Source: Lysinibacillus sp. BPa_S21 (GTDB lineage: Bacteria > Bacillota > Bacilli > Bacillales_A > Planococcaceae). From it: DNA of 64,000 nucleotides. The stretch spans positions 62,001 through 126,000 of the forward strand of contig NZ_JALIRS010000005.1 of the NCBI RefSeq assembly GCF_023337795.1. The letters are read 5' to 3'. Below, piece after piece: positions 28,251-36,557 of this stretch. A program made the position numbers and the translations under genes. Positions within the stretch are counted from its first letter, which is position 1; every line of letters begins with the position of its first letter. Under the pieces are notes generated by a model that searched no databases, was not told where the DNA came from, and worked only from the letters and a program-made list of their open reading frames with translations.

Positions 28251-29183
28251 TCAATTGTTTATATCCTCTTTAATAAGATCCCAAAAGAGTGGTACCAAAT
28301 CCCAAAACATATAAAGTATCTTTATCATTACAAAAACAGTTATAAGGAAAACCAAAAATAAAGTGGTGTAAACAACTATAAACAAACAGCCTCTTCCAAT
28401 AAAAGATATTATTATTTCAGATTGCTTTTGCTTTCCATAATTTTTTTTACTGTATTTGAACCTTATATATAGATAAACTTTTCGTGTTTTTTCTTTAATC
28501 CAAACCAAGTTAAACCTTGTTTTAATTCCAAAAAGTTTTTTGTCATAATACTTATCATAATTCAAGACAAAGGGGATTCTTGCAAATCTCGGACCCATCT
28601 TATGTATTTCACTAATTGACTCATTTTCAGTTACCATCTCATTTATATAGATATCAAAATCTTCAAATCTGAGTATTTCTACCTCATTAACAGATTGATA
28701 AATACATTCAGAATATCCAGCTTTAAGCATGTTAATATCAAATTGAAGTTTCTTTACTCTCACCTGTCCCTTATACAGGGAAATAAAGCCATTCATCTTT
28801 AAAATTTTTTCATTAGAAATGTTATTTAATTTTATAAGTAATTCTCTTCCAACATAATATTTTTGGCTAATTTTTATATGACCACTTATTAAATTGTCAA
28901 CGTTAACTATATGGGATTCTTCTTGACTATTATATTCATCTATTTTTTCTTGAGATTTTTTATCTGAATATAGCAGAACAAAGATATTAGCTAATGTAAA
29001 AACAACAGCATAAAGTATATAAAGCCAGTTTGACATTATTATTTCAATAATCATTTGAAACGACTCTAGCTTTACAAACTTATAGAAAAAATTAATACTG
29101 CCGCCCAATGTTAAAATCATTAATGTCAGTGCTAAATATTTCGGATTTTTTGCTACTTTCAATAATTCTATAAAATTATTCAT
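28251..29183 (-). CDS. Unknown membrane protein, element cargo
   Basis: Not recognised. 310 residues: two hydrophobic helices near the N-terminus (about 15-35 and 45-72), a charged, probably cytoplasmic middle of ~165 residues rich in beta-type segments, and two hydrophobic helices near the C-terminus (about 255-305). AT-rich codon use like the rest of the element. The ATG follows GGAGAATATC. Last gene before attL and apparently its own unit. A membrane-located defence or superinfection-exclusion role is possible by context only. Confidence 0.65.
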   Translation of the reverse strand: MNNFIELLKVAKNPKYLALTLMILTLGGSINFFYKFVKLESFQMIIEIIMSNWLYILYAVVFTLANIFVLLYSDKKSQEKIDEYNSQEESHIVNVDNLISGHIKISQKYYVGRELLIKLNNISNEKILKMNGFISLYKGQVRVKKLQFDINMLKAGYSECIYQSVNEVEILRFEDFDIYINEMVTENESISEIHKMGPRFARIPFVLNYDKYYDKKLFGIKTRFNLVWIKEKTRKVYLYIRFKYSKKNYGKQKQSEIIISFIGRGCLFIVVYTTLFLVFLITVFVMIKILYMFWDLVPLFWDLIKEDINN

Positions 29184-29381
29184 GATATTCTCCTTATTTT
29201 TCTAATGATACTCTACTATATTCTATTATTTAATTATATTGGATTTTTCATTTTCGTGGAAATTTCAAGTCATTTAATATGAAGACTTTACATGATTATT
29301 TGAATACATCAAACTAATGATGATTAAAGACATCCTTTTAGCATAATAAGCACCCACCCTATGTGGATGCCCTTGATCTAA

Positions 29382-29732
29382 TTAACAATTTGACAATGTT
29401 GCTTCTTGTTGAGCCTCATTTTTAATTACTGTTTCATACAATTCTTGTGCATGCATGTTAATGGCATTGACTTCTTCTGATATTTCTTTGAATAACGGAA
29501 AGAAAGCCATATCAATTAAACGCACAGTATCTTGAATTTTTAAGATGGATAAATACGCCATGCCAGGATCCTCATGCCAACCTTTTTCCGTTATTTCATC
29601 AATTTCGACCATTAATTGTGCAATTGCGTTCTGTACAGTTTTTAATTGAATCATTTGTACAGATAACCCCACAGCATCGTTACTATTTTCGAGTACTACT
29701 GTTTCTAATAAGTGTTGTGTTTGTTGCTGCAT
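29382..29732 (-). CDS. Unknown small helical protein
   Basis: Not recognised. 116 residues, almost entirely predicted helix, with the Leu/Ile heptads of a small coiled-coil bundle and no motif I can name. The ATG follows AAAAAGGAGAATG. It is downstream of the HTH gene at 29863-30666 and a 26-residue peptide gene on the same strand, so the three are likely co-transcribed. Confidence 0.6.
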   Translation of the reverse strand: MQQQTQHLLETVVLENSNDAVGLSVQMIQLKTVQNAIAQLMVEIDEITEKGWHEDPGMAYLSILKIQDTVRLIDMAFFPLFKEISEEVNAINMHAQELYETVIKNEAQQEATLSNC

Positions 29733-29760
29733 GTTTTCATTCTCCTTTTTCGTCTATGTT

Positions 29761-29841
29761 TTATTTAGTTGCGACTGCATTTAAAAGTAATTGTTTGTTA
29801 CGATCAGACATGATACGCCATTCTTTAACCGTTACTTTCAT
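29761..29841 (-). CDS. Small peptide gene, 26 residues
   Basis: ATG at 29841 with AAAGGAAG about 9 bases upstream, reading MKVTVKEWRIMSDRNK and ending in NAVATK-stop. Basic and soluble. It lies in the gap between the HTH gene and the 116-residue gene, with normal spacing to both. Supported only by the ribosome site and position; no family recognised. Confidence 0.45.
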   Translation of the reverse strand: MKVTVKEWRIMSDRNKQLLLNAVATK

Positions 29842-29862
29842 TCGCATTCACTTCCTTTCTTA

Positions 29863-30666
29863 TTAAAATATGTATGTTGGCCCATTACGTTCTGATAGCC
29901 AATTGTAGAAAGGTACTGGACGTACGTTTTCAGGCTTTTTCTTCATATATGAGGTGTTTGTTGTTGGATGCTTATCTTTACGTTGCAATGCCTTCTTATG
30001 AGCCCCTACGAATATGGCACGTAATGATTTAGTAACCGTCAGCACCCCTTCTTTAATATCGTTAGCCATTTTAAAAATGATGTTTTTGGCCAATATAAAT
30101 TCCTGAATGTTACTTACATTAGATGCTAGCACCACTTTATGCAGATCATCCTTAAAGTTATCTGGAATAGGTAATGAATGCATAAATTCATACAGCATCA
30201 CCTGATAATCTTTCATAAACTCTTTGCATGCCTCTTTTTCTGTATTAGCTTGGTTAAAAGCTTCTTGTAATGGAACAAACTCACTTTGAACCGTCTCTCG
30301 CTCAAAAGGTTTGTCAGTGCTTCCACACTCTTCTAATTGATACGACAAAATAATATAGATGTTTGCACCACGACCGCCTTTTTCCTTCGTTGTGATCTGT
30401 TTCTTAATAATCCCTAGTGATTCGAGCTTTGAAATAGTACGATAAACCGTCTTTGTACTGATCTCCAATGATGTAGCAATAGTTGCAGCCTTTAAGTGAC
30501 ATGCCCCTGGATACTCTAAGCTGTGACTAGCAAGCTTATAAACAATGGCACGTTCTGATTCTGTTAAATTGTAGAAATGTCGCTGGATATGTTGCTCTAC
30601 GTGCTGATCCATTTCCTTTACTGAATTGAATGTTTCATATTGTGCTAAATATTCAAACGCTGCCAT
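29863..30666 (-). CDS. Helix-turn-helix replication/regulatory protein
   Basis: 267 residues. A winged-helix segment at about residues 30-100 (SERAIVYKLASHS ... AATIATSLEISTKTVYRTISKLESLGIIKK) resembles the DNA-binding part of plasmid and phage replication initiators and MarR/IclR-type regulators. The C-terminal half is helical and ends RPVPFYNWLSERNGP. The ATG at 30666 follows GTGAGGTGAG; codons upstream to 30729 lack a ribosome site. A decayed second copy of its C-terminus lies at 34305-34450. Replication versus regulation cannot be decided here. Confidence 0.65.
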   Translation of the reverse strand: MAAFEYLAQYETFNSVKEMDQHVEQHIQRHFYNLTESERAIVYKLASHSLEYPGACHLKAATIATSLEISTKTVYRTISKLESLGIIKKQITTKEKGGRGANIYIILSYQLEECGSTDKPFERETVQSEFVPLQEAFNQANTEKEACKEFMKDYQVMLYEFMHSLPIPDNFKDDLHKVVLASNVSNIQEFILAKNIIFKMANDIKEGVLTVTKSLRAIFVGAHKKALQRKDKHPTTNTSYMKKKPENVRPVPFYNWLSERNGPTYIF

Positions 30667-30700
30667 TGTTCTCACCTCACTTTCTATCACCGGTATTCCT

Positions 30701-30895
30701 CTACTTAAATACCTTACGTAAAATTTCACGCATCTGTTTTACTTCTAATTCTGTAAGTAGACGATGATATCTCATAATCCACTTCAACCGATTCTGATAC
30801 CTACGGACATCTTTAATTGCATCGTGTTGTTTCATCTTCATTTGAATGTACTCATTACGTTGTTGGGTTGTTTTTGATTGGCCACGTCCACACAT
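30701..30895 (-). CDS. Small basic protein upstream of the HTH gene
   Basis: Not recognised. 64 residues, strongly basic (many Lys, Arg, Gln), with a C-terminal helical segment. The ATG at 30895 follows AAAGGGGGG; the longer frame to 30940 has no ribosome site. It ends about 35 bases before the HTH gene start on the same strand, so the two form an operon. Likely nucleic-acid binding from its charge. Confidence 0.55.
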   Translation of the reverse strand: MCGRGQSKTTQQRNEYIQMKMKQHDAIKDVRRYQNRLKWIMRYHRLLTELEVKQMREILRKVFK

Positions 30896-31098
30896 TGATA
30901 TCCCCCCTTTCTGAATGTCAGATATTTCTTGTCCATTCACCGACTAACCTTTGTTGGTCTTTTGTTTTGCTGTTCTTTGACAATATAGTAAAACAAAAAC
31001 TTTACTTTTGTCAAATATTAATTTTACTAATCTATATTTTATTTTTCTTTTGTCCAACATTTGTTATACTCTCATTGAGATAGAAAGGGGAATTATAA

Positions 31099-31311
31099 AT
31101 GTTAACTGCAACAGAAAAATTGAAAGTTATTCTTAAACGCAAGGATATGACAGTAAAAGAATTTGCGGATTTATTAGGCACTACTCGCCAAAATTTACAC
31201 AGTAAGTTAGCGAAAGATAATTTAAGTGAGGATGATTTAAAAAAATATTGTGAAGTGTTGGGTATAAAATACGAAATAAACTTTATTTTGGAGAACGACG
31301 ATAAAATTTAA
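31099..31311 (+). CDS. XRE-family helix-turn-helix regulator
   Basis: A 70-residue stand-alone HTH of the Cro/CI type: LKVILKRKDMTVKEFADLLGTTRQNLHSKLAKDNLSEDDL. The ATG follows AGAAAGGGG. It is divergent from the 30701-30895/HTH operon, with about 200 bases between, so it probably controls that operon and itself. It has its own terminator. Confidence 0.8.
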   Translation: MLTATEKLKVILKRKDMTVKEFADLLGTTRQNLHSKLAKDNLSEDDLKKYCEVLGIKYEINFILENDDKI

Positions 31312-31324
31312 CATCCACACAACA

Positions 31325-31367
31325 AAAAAACACTCTCGGCTCATCATGCAGCTGAAAGTGTTTTTCT
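31325..31367 (+). terminator. Intrinsic terminator after the small XRE gene
   Basis: AAACACTcTCgGCT...AGCtGAaAGTGTTT followed by TTCTTTT. Confidence 0.75.
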
Positions 31368-31687
31368 TTTGGCCAATATAAAAAGCAACCACATTTCTGT
31401 AGCTGCTTGATTATAATATATTAATTATTAAGAGCATGTTTTAAAAGATTAAAAGAATAAATGATTAAATTTCAAATTTCACCAATTCATGCTTACTCCC
31501 ACAATGGTTTTCAGCAATTCAACGGTAGGACAATGCGTTGAGACATTTAATACAATGTGGAAAATCGATAACTAATTACAATTGTCTATTTTATATGTAC
31601 TTCCATTACATAATTCCCTAAAATAGGAGTTGGAAGAAACTATAATATAAATTAAATATAATAGATTAGGTTTGAGAGGAGCATGGA
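31368..31687. other. Intergenic region with no recognisable gene
   Basis: About 320 AT-rich bases, presumably with the promoter of the 317-residue cargo gene (a TATAAT-like box sits near 31641). A short open stretch around 31490-31580 looks like gene debris but has no start signal. Confidence 0.35.
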
Positions 31688-32641
31688 ATGTTACCAATAT
31701 ATCATGATGTAAAACCAGATGTAAAAGCAGTAGCTAGAGATACTCTTGCATCGATTATTAAACACTATTTCATAGTTAAAAGAGATTCAGGAGATGATTT
31801 TTCTGATTTATTTCCAGAAACAGTATACTACACTAAAAAAGAAACATGTGATTCTGCCGCTAGGAATATTGAATTATGGAGTCGAGATCACTTCGAAAGA
31901 GATTTATCTCCACTACACGAGCATGCACTATACGGAATATTAAATTGGGCCGGGGAAATTGAAGAAGATTACAAACAAGAAAATAATGTAAGTTTATTTT
32001 TTGAACATTTAACTAGAGAAAATTTGGTATATAACGAAGAAGAATGGACCATTTCAGATACAGCCGATATGACTTTTTATTATAATAATTGCTTTAGAGA
32101 TCATGATTTTTTAGATGTAGCTAACTACATGAACTTATTAGAAACACACTCGATTTCTTTTATTGAATCAAAATTCCATATAGATTTGAAAGAATACACA
32201 GACCTAATGCCTTCCGATATAGAAAAGAAAATAATAGGGGATAATTCCCAGAATAAAAAGTCTGTATTTGAGGTTGAAAATGTATTTCTTTTACAAGGAA
32301 ACAAGGAGGTAAATTTAATGTCAAAAAAATTTGGAAATATTACAGATTCATCATTTGGAGACAATGTTAATCTTTTAGGTGATAATGTAAAACAAAACAA
32401 AATTATAACTGTTAACGACTCTCTCAGTGAAGTTTTTGAAGAACTATTCAAAATTATAGAAAACAGTTCAATTAGTCCATATGAAAAGCAGCAAGCAAAT
32501 TACAACGCACAGGAATTACAAACGGCTATTCAAACTAAAGATAAAGGTAAGGCTAAATTACTTCATAGTTTCTTATTAAACTCATTAGGTTCGATTAGTT
32601 CACTATTAACAATTGGACAGTTTATTTCAGAAAAATTTTAG
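31688..32641 (+). CDS. Unknown cargo protein with Asn/Gly-rich linker and hydrophobic tail
   Basis: 317 residues, no family recognised. Residues 1-200 are an acidic, mostly helical domain. About 215-240 is an alternating Gly/Asn/hydrophobic segment (FGDNVNLLGDNV). Then comes a short helix LSEVFEELFKIIEN, a helical hairpin, and a hydrophobic C-terminal segment (SFLLNSLGSISSLLTIGQFI). The last ~105 residues share this layout with the protein at 34566-35156. The ATG follows GAGGAG. It has its own terminator, typical of independently transcribed element cargo. A membrane-acting effector is a hypothesis. Confidence 0.6.
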   Translation: MLPIYHDVKPDVKAVARDTLASIIKHYFIVKRDSGDDFSDLFPETVYYTKKETCDSAARNIELWSRDHFERDLSPLHEHALYGILNWAGEIEEDYKQENNVSLFFEHLTRENLVYNEEEWTISDTADMTFYYNNCFRDHDFLDVANYMNLLETHSISFIESKFHIDLKEYTDLMPSDIEKKIIGDNSQNKKSVFEVENVFLLQGNKEVNLMSKKFGNITDSSFGDNVNLLGDNVKQNKIITVNDSLSEVFEELFKIIENSSISPYEKQQANYNAQELQTAIQTKDKGKAKLLHSFLLNSLGSISSLLTIGQFISEKF

Positions 32642-32680
32642 TAAAAAACCTGTGTATTAAATTAATACTTGAAAAACGAG

Positions 32681-32713
32681 AAAAGACCAGGGCTACTAGT
32701 ACCTTGGTTTTTG
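32681..32713 (+). terminator. Terminator after the 317-residue cargo gene
   Basis: AAGACCAgGG...CCtTGGTTTTTG, 40 bases past the stop. Confidence 0.65.
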
Positions 32714-32720
32714 TCATTAT

Positions 32721-32748
32721 AAAAAGCCACACCTGGTTAGATGTGACT
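32721..32748 (-). terminator. Terminator after the 126-residue cargo gene
   Basis: Minus-strand GTCACAtCT...AGGTGTGGC followed by TTTTTAT. Nearly the same sequence closes the gene at 35342-36154 (35248-35277). Confidence 0.65.
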
Positions 32749-32761
32749 AAATCATAAATTA

Positions 32762-33142
32762 TTAAAAACTATCTTCAAAACTATTTTTTAACAACAATTT
32801 CAAATCTTCTTCTACTAATTGACGGCGCATAATATCAAATACATAAGCTTTTTCATCTTCAAATTGAACTTTTAATAAAATATTTTCAAGCTCATCATCA
32901 TTTTTAAATACAAGTTCATTTCCTATAGTTTCAATTTTAATAGCTTTTTTACCGATTCGATATTGTGACGGTAAATCATTTGGTATTGCCGAAACAAAAA
33001 TAGGGTTAATATTTAGTATAGGGTTACATAAATCTAAGAACATTTTTTTAAAATAGAGAATTAATCCTTTTTCACTTCCTGTTCTTATCTCAAAACTTTT
33101 TTCATAAGCACTTTTATACAAGTTTTCCATCCATTCTTCCAT
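32762..33142 (-). CDS. Unknown cargo protein, 126 residues
   Basis: Not recognised. A soluble, acidic, mixed alpha/beta protein with an N-terminal helix (MEEWMENLYKSAYEKSF) and beta-type segments after residue 40 (IGKKAIKIETIGNELVFK). The ATG follows AGGGAGATG. Own terminator and ~120-base spacing from the nuclease gene upstream suggest an independent unit. It could be an immunity or accessory partner of neighbouring cargo, by position only. Confidence 0.5.
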   Translation of the reverse strand: MEEWMENLYKSAYEKSFEIRTGSEKGLILYFKKMFLDLCNPILNINPIFVSAIPNDLPSQYRIGKKAIKIETIGNELVFKNDDELENILLKVQFEDEKAYVFDIMRRQLVEEDLKLLLKNSFEDSF

Positions 33143-33262
33143 TTTCTACATCTCCCTTATCATCTATCATAATAGAAAGGTAAAATATCACAAATCAAAG
33201 ACCAATGAGTGGTCTTTTTATATGCTATTATTTAACAAAACTCTTTATTAGTTTATAACTAA

Positions 33263-34177
33263 TTACTTTGAAATCACTTCACCATTATCATTAAAAGTCC
33301 ATTTATCTAAGTCTTGGTCAAAAATAATTTTGTCGAATTCATCATCAAGAACTTTAAATACCAATAAGGCTATTTTTCTCCCATGATCAACGACGCTATT
33401 CATTACACTTTGACTGCTTGTAAATTCATAATCAAACCCTTTGACTCCTAGAAATACCCCTGCCATGCTAACATATTTAATATCATCGAATTCATGACGA
33501 CCCATAGTTGGAGAATCCGGATTCCTAGGTAGACTATTGAATATTGGCTCTAAAACCGTTTGTAGATTCTCTTGAGGATTCCCCGCTCGATCATAAAAGT
33601 ATGTTTCTCTTGTACTTGTATTTTGAGTTGTATTAATTTCTTCAGGATTAACCTTGGCTAAAAAATTTTCTCTTTCTTGTTCATTGGCTGCTACCCAAGT
33701 TAATTTAGGTTGATTCATAAAGGTTGCTGTTATTTCTATATGGATTGTTTTTATTCTACCTTCCCAATCATCTTCTTTGAATCCTCTAAGGATAGCTAAT
33801 TTTATGCCTTCATCTTCTGCAAAAGTTCTTGCACCCCTTGTATATCCTTCAGTAGTAACAACGAAAGCTGTATCAGGTTTAATTTGTGAAACAGCTCCAA
33901 AGAAATCTCTTACTATGCTTATACCAACTTTTGAATCATAGTCCTTACATTCAATTAGAATTCGCTTTAATACTTTTGATCCTACATTTTGAACTGTAAC
34001 ATCTATTTGATGTCCTGTTTTCTTACCATCTCCACGAAGTGTTAAATCATGAACAACAACATCATTTTGGTTTAGTATTTTAAAAACTATTGCTGCAAGT
34101 TTTTCATACTTTGTACCTTGCTTTAGTTTTTCCTCAGCAATATGTTTGTCGTAAATTGTGTCCATCTCCGCACTCAT
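33263..34177 (-). CDS. Mrr-like restriction endonuclease-domain protein
   Basis: 304 residues. Residues 15-125 form a PD-(D/E)xK nuclease fold of the Mrr_cat type: helix GTKYEKLAAIVFKIL, catalytic Asp in GHQIDV (D59), Glu-x-Lys in ILIECKDY (E76, K78), then IVRDFFGAVSQIKPDTAFVVTT. All three catalytic positions are present. The C-terminal half is unrecognised and may sense DNA. No methyltransferase lies beside it, so it is either a modification-dependent nuclease or relies on another trigger. The ATG at 34177 (or 34165) is weakly supported. Probable anti-phage cargo. Confidence 0.8.
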   Translation of the reverse strand: MSAEMDTIYDKHIAEEKLKQGTKYEKLAAIVFKILNQNDVVVHDLTLRGDGKKTGHQIDVTVQNVGSKVLKRILIECKDYDSKVGISIVRDFFGAVSQIKPDTAFVVTTEGYTRGARTFAEDEGIKLAILRGFKEDDWEGRIKTIHIEITATFMNQPKLTWVAANEQERENFLAKVNPEEINTTQNTSTRETYFYDRAGNPQENLQTVLEPIFNSLPRNPDSPTMGRHEFDDIKYVSMAGVFLGVKGFDYEFTSSQSVMNSVVDHGRKIALLVFKVLDDEFDKIIFDQDLDKWTFNDNGEVISK

Positions 34178-34304
34178 TCCACAATCCCCCTTTTATTACT
34201 AACTATTGTAACATTAATAATATTTTCATTGTTATACAAAACTGAAGTGCTGTTTTTTAATTCATTCAATTATCAATATTAGATCTATTACACATTTCTG
34301 AACG

Positions 34305-34450
34305 AACGTTCATTTAACCAGTTGTAAAACGGCACAGAACGCCCTCGACGCGCTTTATCCTTCACAGTTTATAATTTAGTCGTCTTATTACTTAACGCTC
34401 TACAGTCTACTAAATGCCCCTACGAACACAGTCCTTAAAGCTAGAAACTC
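34305..34450 (-). pseudogene. Decayed C-terminal fragment of an HTH replication-type protein
   Basis: On the minus strand the remnant reads LRTVFVGAF, then stops, then in another frame VPFYNWLNERSF. The intact gene at 29863-30666 reads LRAIFVGAH and VPFYNWLSERNGP in the same order and at similar spacing. Several stops and a frame change separate the two blocks. No start, ribosome site or N-terminus remains. Confidence 0.7.
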
Positions 34451-34510
34451 TCAGTTCTTTATATTTCCCTCCCTGAGGAAAGGAAATTATTGTCCTACAC
34501 AATGCATAAT

Positions 34511-34538
34511 AAAAAGCCTACTTAATTAAGTAAGCTTT
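34511..34538 (-). terminator. Terminator after the 196-residue cargo gene
   Basis: Minus-strand AAGCTTACTTAATTAAGTAGGCTT followed by TTTATTAT (stem of about ten base pairs with one mismatch). Confidence 0.65.
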
Positions 34539-34565
34539 AGAAAATAAAATATTACCTACAAACCA

Positions 34566-35156
34566 CTAAGCCAGTACTTGTGCCAAAGCAGGGAGTAATG
34601 GTGAAAACACTGACATATGATTTGCTGCAGATTCCATAAAATTTTTATATTTATCAATAAAAGATGGAGTTCCTCTTGTTTCTTCCATGTTATTTACTAA
34701 ATCTAAAAGAATTATCGAATCACTTTTAGATAAAATATTTTCATTAATAACTGCCCTTAATTCATCAAATATATTATCCTTATTTATGTTAACAATATTT
34801 GAAGAATTATCTGTAGATCCTATATTTACCCTTGAGTTAGCTCCATAAAAGTGATTTGTTATGCTTGAAGCCCATTCTTTATATTGCATAGACGATTCTT
34901 TTTGGACATCACATTGGTAGTGGGCATCTATAGAATGAAATTTCTCGTAATACCCTCTGTCTACAACGATATAACTTTCTTCGAGTCCATTAGAAAGCGT
35001 TCGTACTAAACGATCCCCTTCTTCAATTGGTAAGGTATTATCATGAATGAATATTTTGTTCTTTTGTACATTTGCCTTAATGTCAGAGTAAACCTTACCA
35101 TTTTGTTTTTTTAGTATTACAGTATCCCGCGCTAATTGTTTTAATGGATTCCCCAT
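34566..35156 (-). CDS. Unknown cargo protein sharing a C-terminal module with the gene at 31688
   Basis: 196 residues. Residues 1-90 form a beta-rich domain (DTVILKKQNGKVYSDIKANV, then LPIEEGDRLVRTLSNGLEESYIV, ending AHYQCDV) of a kind I have seen in uncharacterised proteins, but I cannot name it. Residues 100-125 are Asn/Ser/Gly with alternating Val/Ile (RVNIGSTDNSSNIVNI). Then come a helix IFDELRAVINEN, a hairpin, and a hydrophobic tail (MSVFSPLLPALAQVL). The layout parallels the 31688-32641 product. The ATG follows AGGAAGGTG. Own terminator. Confidence 0.65.
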   Translation of the reverse strand: MGNPLKQLARDTVILKKQNGKVYSDIKANVQKNKIFIHDNTLPIEEGDRLVRTLSNGLEESYIVVDRGYYEKFHSIDAHYQCDVQKESSMQYKEWASSITNHFYGANSRVNIGSTDNSSNIVNINKDNIFDELRAVINENILSKSDSIILLDLVNNMEETRGTPSFIDKYKNFMESAANHMSVFSPLLPALAQVLA

Positions 35157-35247
35157 ATATTATCACCTTCCTATACTCTATTATGCTCTACAGAAATATG
35201 TAAGTCATTAACATTTTTTCTATATAACCCACAACAATCGTATATAA

Positions 35248-35277
35248 TAAAAAGCCACACCTTGTTGATATGTGACT
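35248..35277 (-). terminator. Terminator after the 270-residue cargo gene
   Basis: Minus-strand AAGTCACATatcaacAaGGTGTGGCTT followed by TTTATTAT. Confidence 0.65.
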
Positions 35278-35341
35278 TCTTACGTATTATTTACATTTGT
35301 CTGTACAAGTATTTAATGTATATCTGATATCTTTAAGATAA

Positions 35342-36154
35342 TTATTCTTGATAGATTGCTATTGGAGTTAATTCAATTGCAGGACCTTTTATTTCAAATG
35401 ACTCTTCATTAATTTCACCAACATCAAAAGATAAATTTTCATTATCTAGAGTAGGGAGAATCGTCAGTAATTGCTCCTTCTTCATACTTAACTTACCAGG
35501 TAATAATTTCATTAAATCTACTTTTTGATGTGGTTGATATACCCTTTTTATTTTCGCTAAGATAGTAAACTCACCCTCAAGATCATACTTATCTTCAACG
35601 AAATTATTTGAGTCTAACGATGTAAAGAATTTATGATCCCCTTCAATATAAGGTTCTATTAGCATAGTGACTTTCTTATATTTAAAAATGTTTGATGCTA
35701 ATTCTATTTTTTGAATCTGGTCTTGAGTGCTAGCCACTTCAAAAAATCCTTTAAATTGTTCAACAACATCAAACATGGAGGATAAAACTAATTCGGCTGG
35801 AGATTGTTTAAATTCTCCTGTGATCAGCAAAAACTCACCCATCTTCAATTGATTCCAAATATCATCATCAAAGCCAACTAACGTTTGAATCATATTTTGA
35901 CTATCTAAAATAGTGTATAAATCTTTAAATAGGGCAGCATCTGACTTTTTAATCTGACCCTCAATTTGATGCTGACTGCCATTGTCTCTACGGTATTTTG
36001 CTAGTATTTTACCAGCGTTCCCGCCTAACTCCATTGAGCCTTGATTACTAGTTTGTTGTGTTACATTGTACTCTGTCATTAAATCATCAACTAACATTTC
36101 TAGATATTGTTTTGTTCTCTTACCGTCTTGCCAATAAATTGTAGGTAAAAACAA
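35342..36154 (-). CDS. Unknown cargo protein (possibly DUF6414 family)
   Basis: 270 residues, soluble, mixed alpha/beta. It opens with LPTIYWQDGKRTKQYLEMLVDDL and contains a central YTILDSQNMIQTLVGFDDDIWNQLKMGEFLLITGEF, then a C-terminal beta-rich part with FTILAKIKRVYQP. The overall shape recalls DUF6414-type proteins, but I am not certain. The start appears to be a TTG behind AGGGGGTGCG. Own terminator and ~200-base upstream gap mark it as separate cargo. Confidence 0.5.
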   Translation of the reverse strand: MFLPTIYWQDGKRTKQYLEMLVDDLMTEYNVTQQTSNQGSMELGGNAGKILAKYRRDNGSQHQIEGQIKKSDAALFKDLYTILDSQNMIQTLVGFDDDIWNQLKMGEFLLITGEFKQSPAELVLSSMFDVVEQFKGFFEVASTQDQIQKIELASNIFKYKKVTMLIEPYIEGDHKFFTSLDSNNFVEDKYDLEGEFTILAKIKRVYQPHQKVDLMKLLPGKLSMKKEQLLTILPTLDNENLSFDVGEINEESFEIKGPAIELTPIAIYQE

Positions 36155-36296
36155 TTATCGCACCCCCTAATAGCACATTAATCATACATATTTGTTGTAA
36201 TAAATCTCCACTTTTATCTTAAAACAAACTGTATAATATGTCACTATTGGAAAAGTAAAACAATGAATGAAAATAAGTTAGATTTTTCGATAAGAA

Positions 36297-36330
36297 AATA
36301 AAAACACCTACCGAAGTAAGTGTTTTTTAT
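36297..36330 (-). terminator. Terminator of the prohead-protease operon
   Basis: Minus-strand AACACTTACTTCGGTAGGTGTTTTTATTTT, just past the 54-residue gene. Confidence 0.7.
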
Positions 36331-36357
36331 CTTGTACTTTTATTTTGGGTAGATTAA

Positions 36358-36522
36358 CTATTTATCTATGGTACTTCCACAAGATGGACAATACTCAACC
36401 TCTACCGCATAACCAGAACTGATTAGATTCTGGGCAAAATTAAGGTCTTGAATCTCAAAAACTTGTCCCTTATGGAAACTACCCATAGCACCACTAAAAC
36501 TTTGCAACGCTCTTAATTTCAT
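36358..36522 (-). CDS. Small phage-type protein, 54 residues
   Basis: Reads MKLRALQSFSGAMGSFHKG, then QVFEIQDLNFAQNLISSGYAVEV, then CPSCGSTIDK. The first 42 residues have the pattern of short phage proteins found after capsid genes (a small beta domain beginning MKxRxLxSF and a helix ending in GYAxEV). The CxxC tail could hold zinc if paired. The ATG at 36522 follows GGAAGGTGGTG. It lies 35 bases after the coiled-coil gene, in the same unit as the protease. Confidence 0.65.
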   Translation of the reverse strand: MKLRALQSFSGAMGSFHKGQVFEIQDLNFAQNLISSGYAVEVEYCPSCGSTIDK

Positions 36523-36557
36523 GTTTTACACCACCTTCCAAAATGTAATTATTACAT

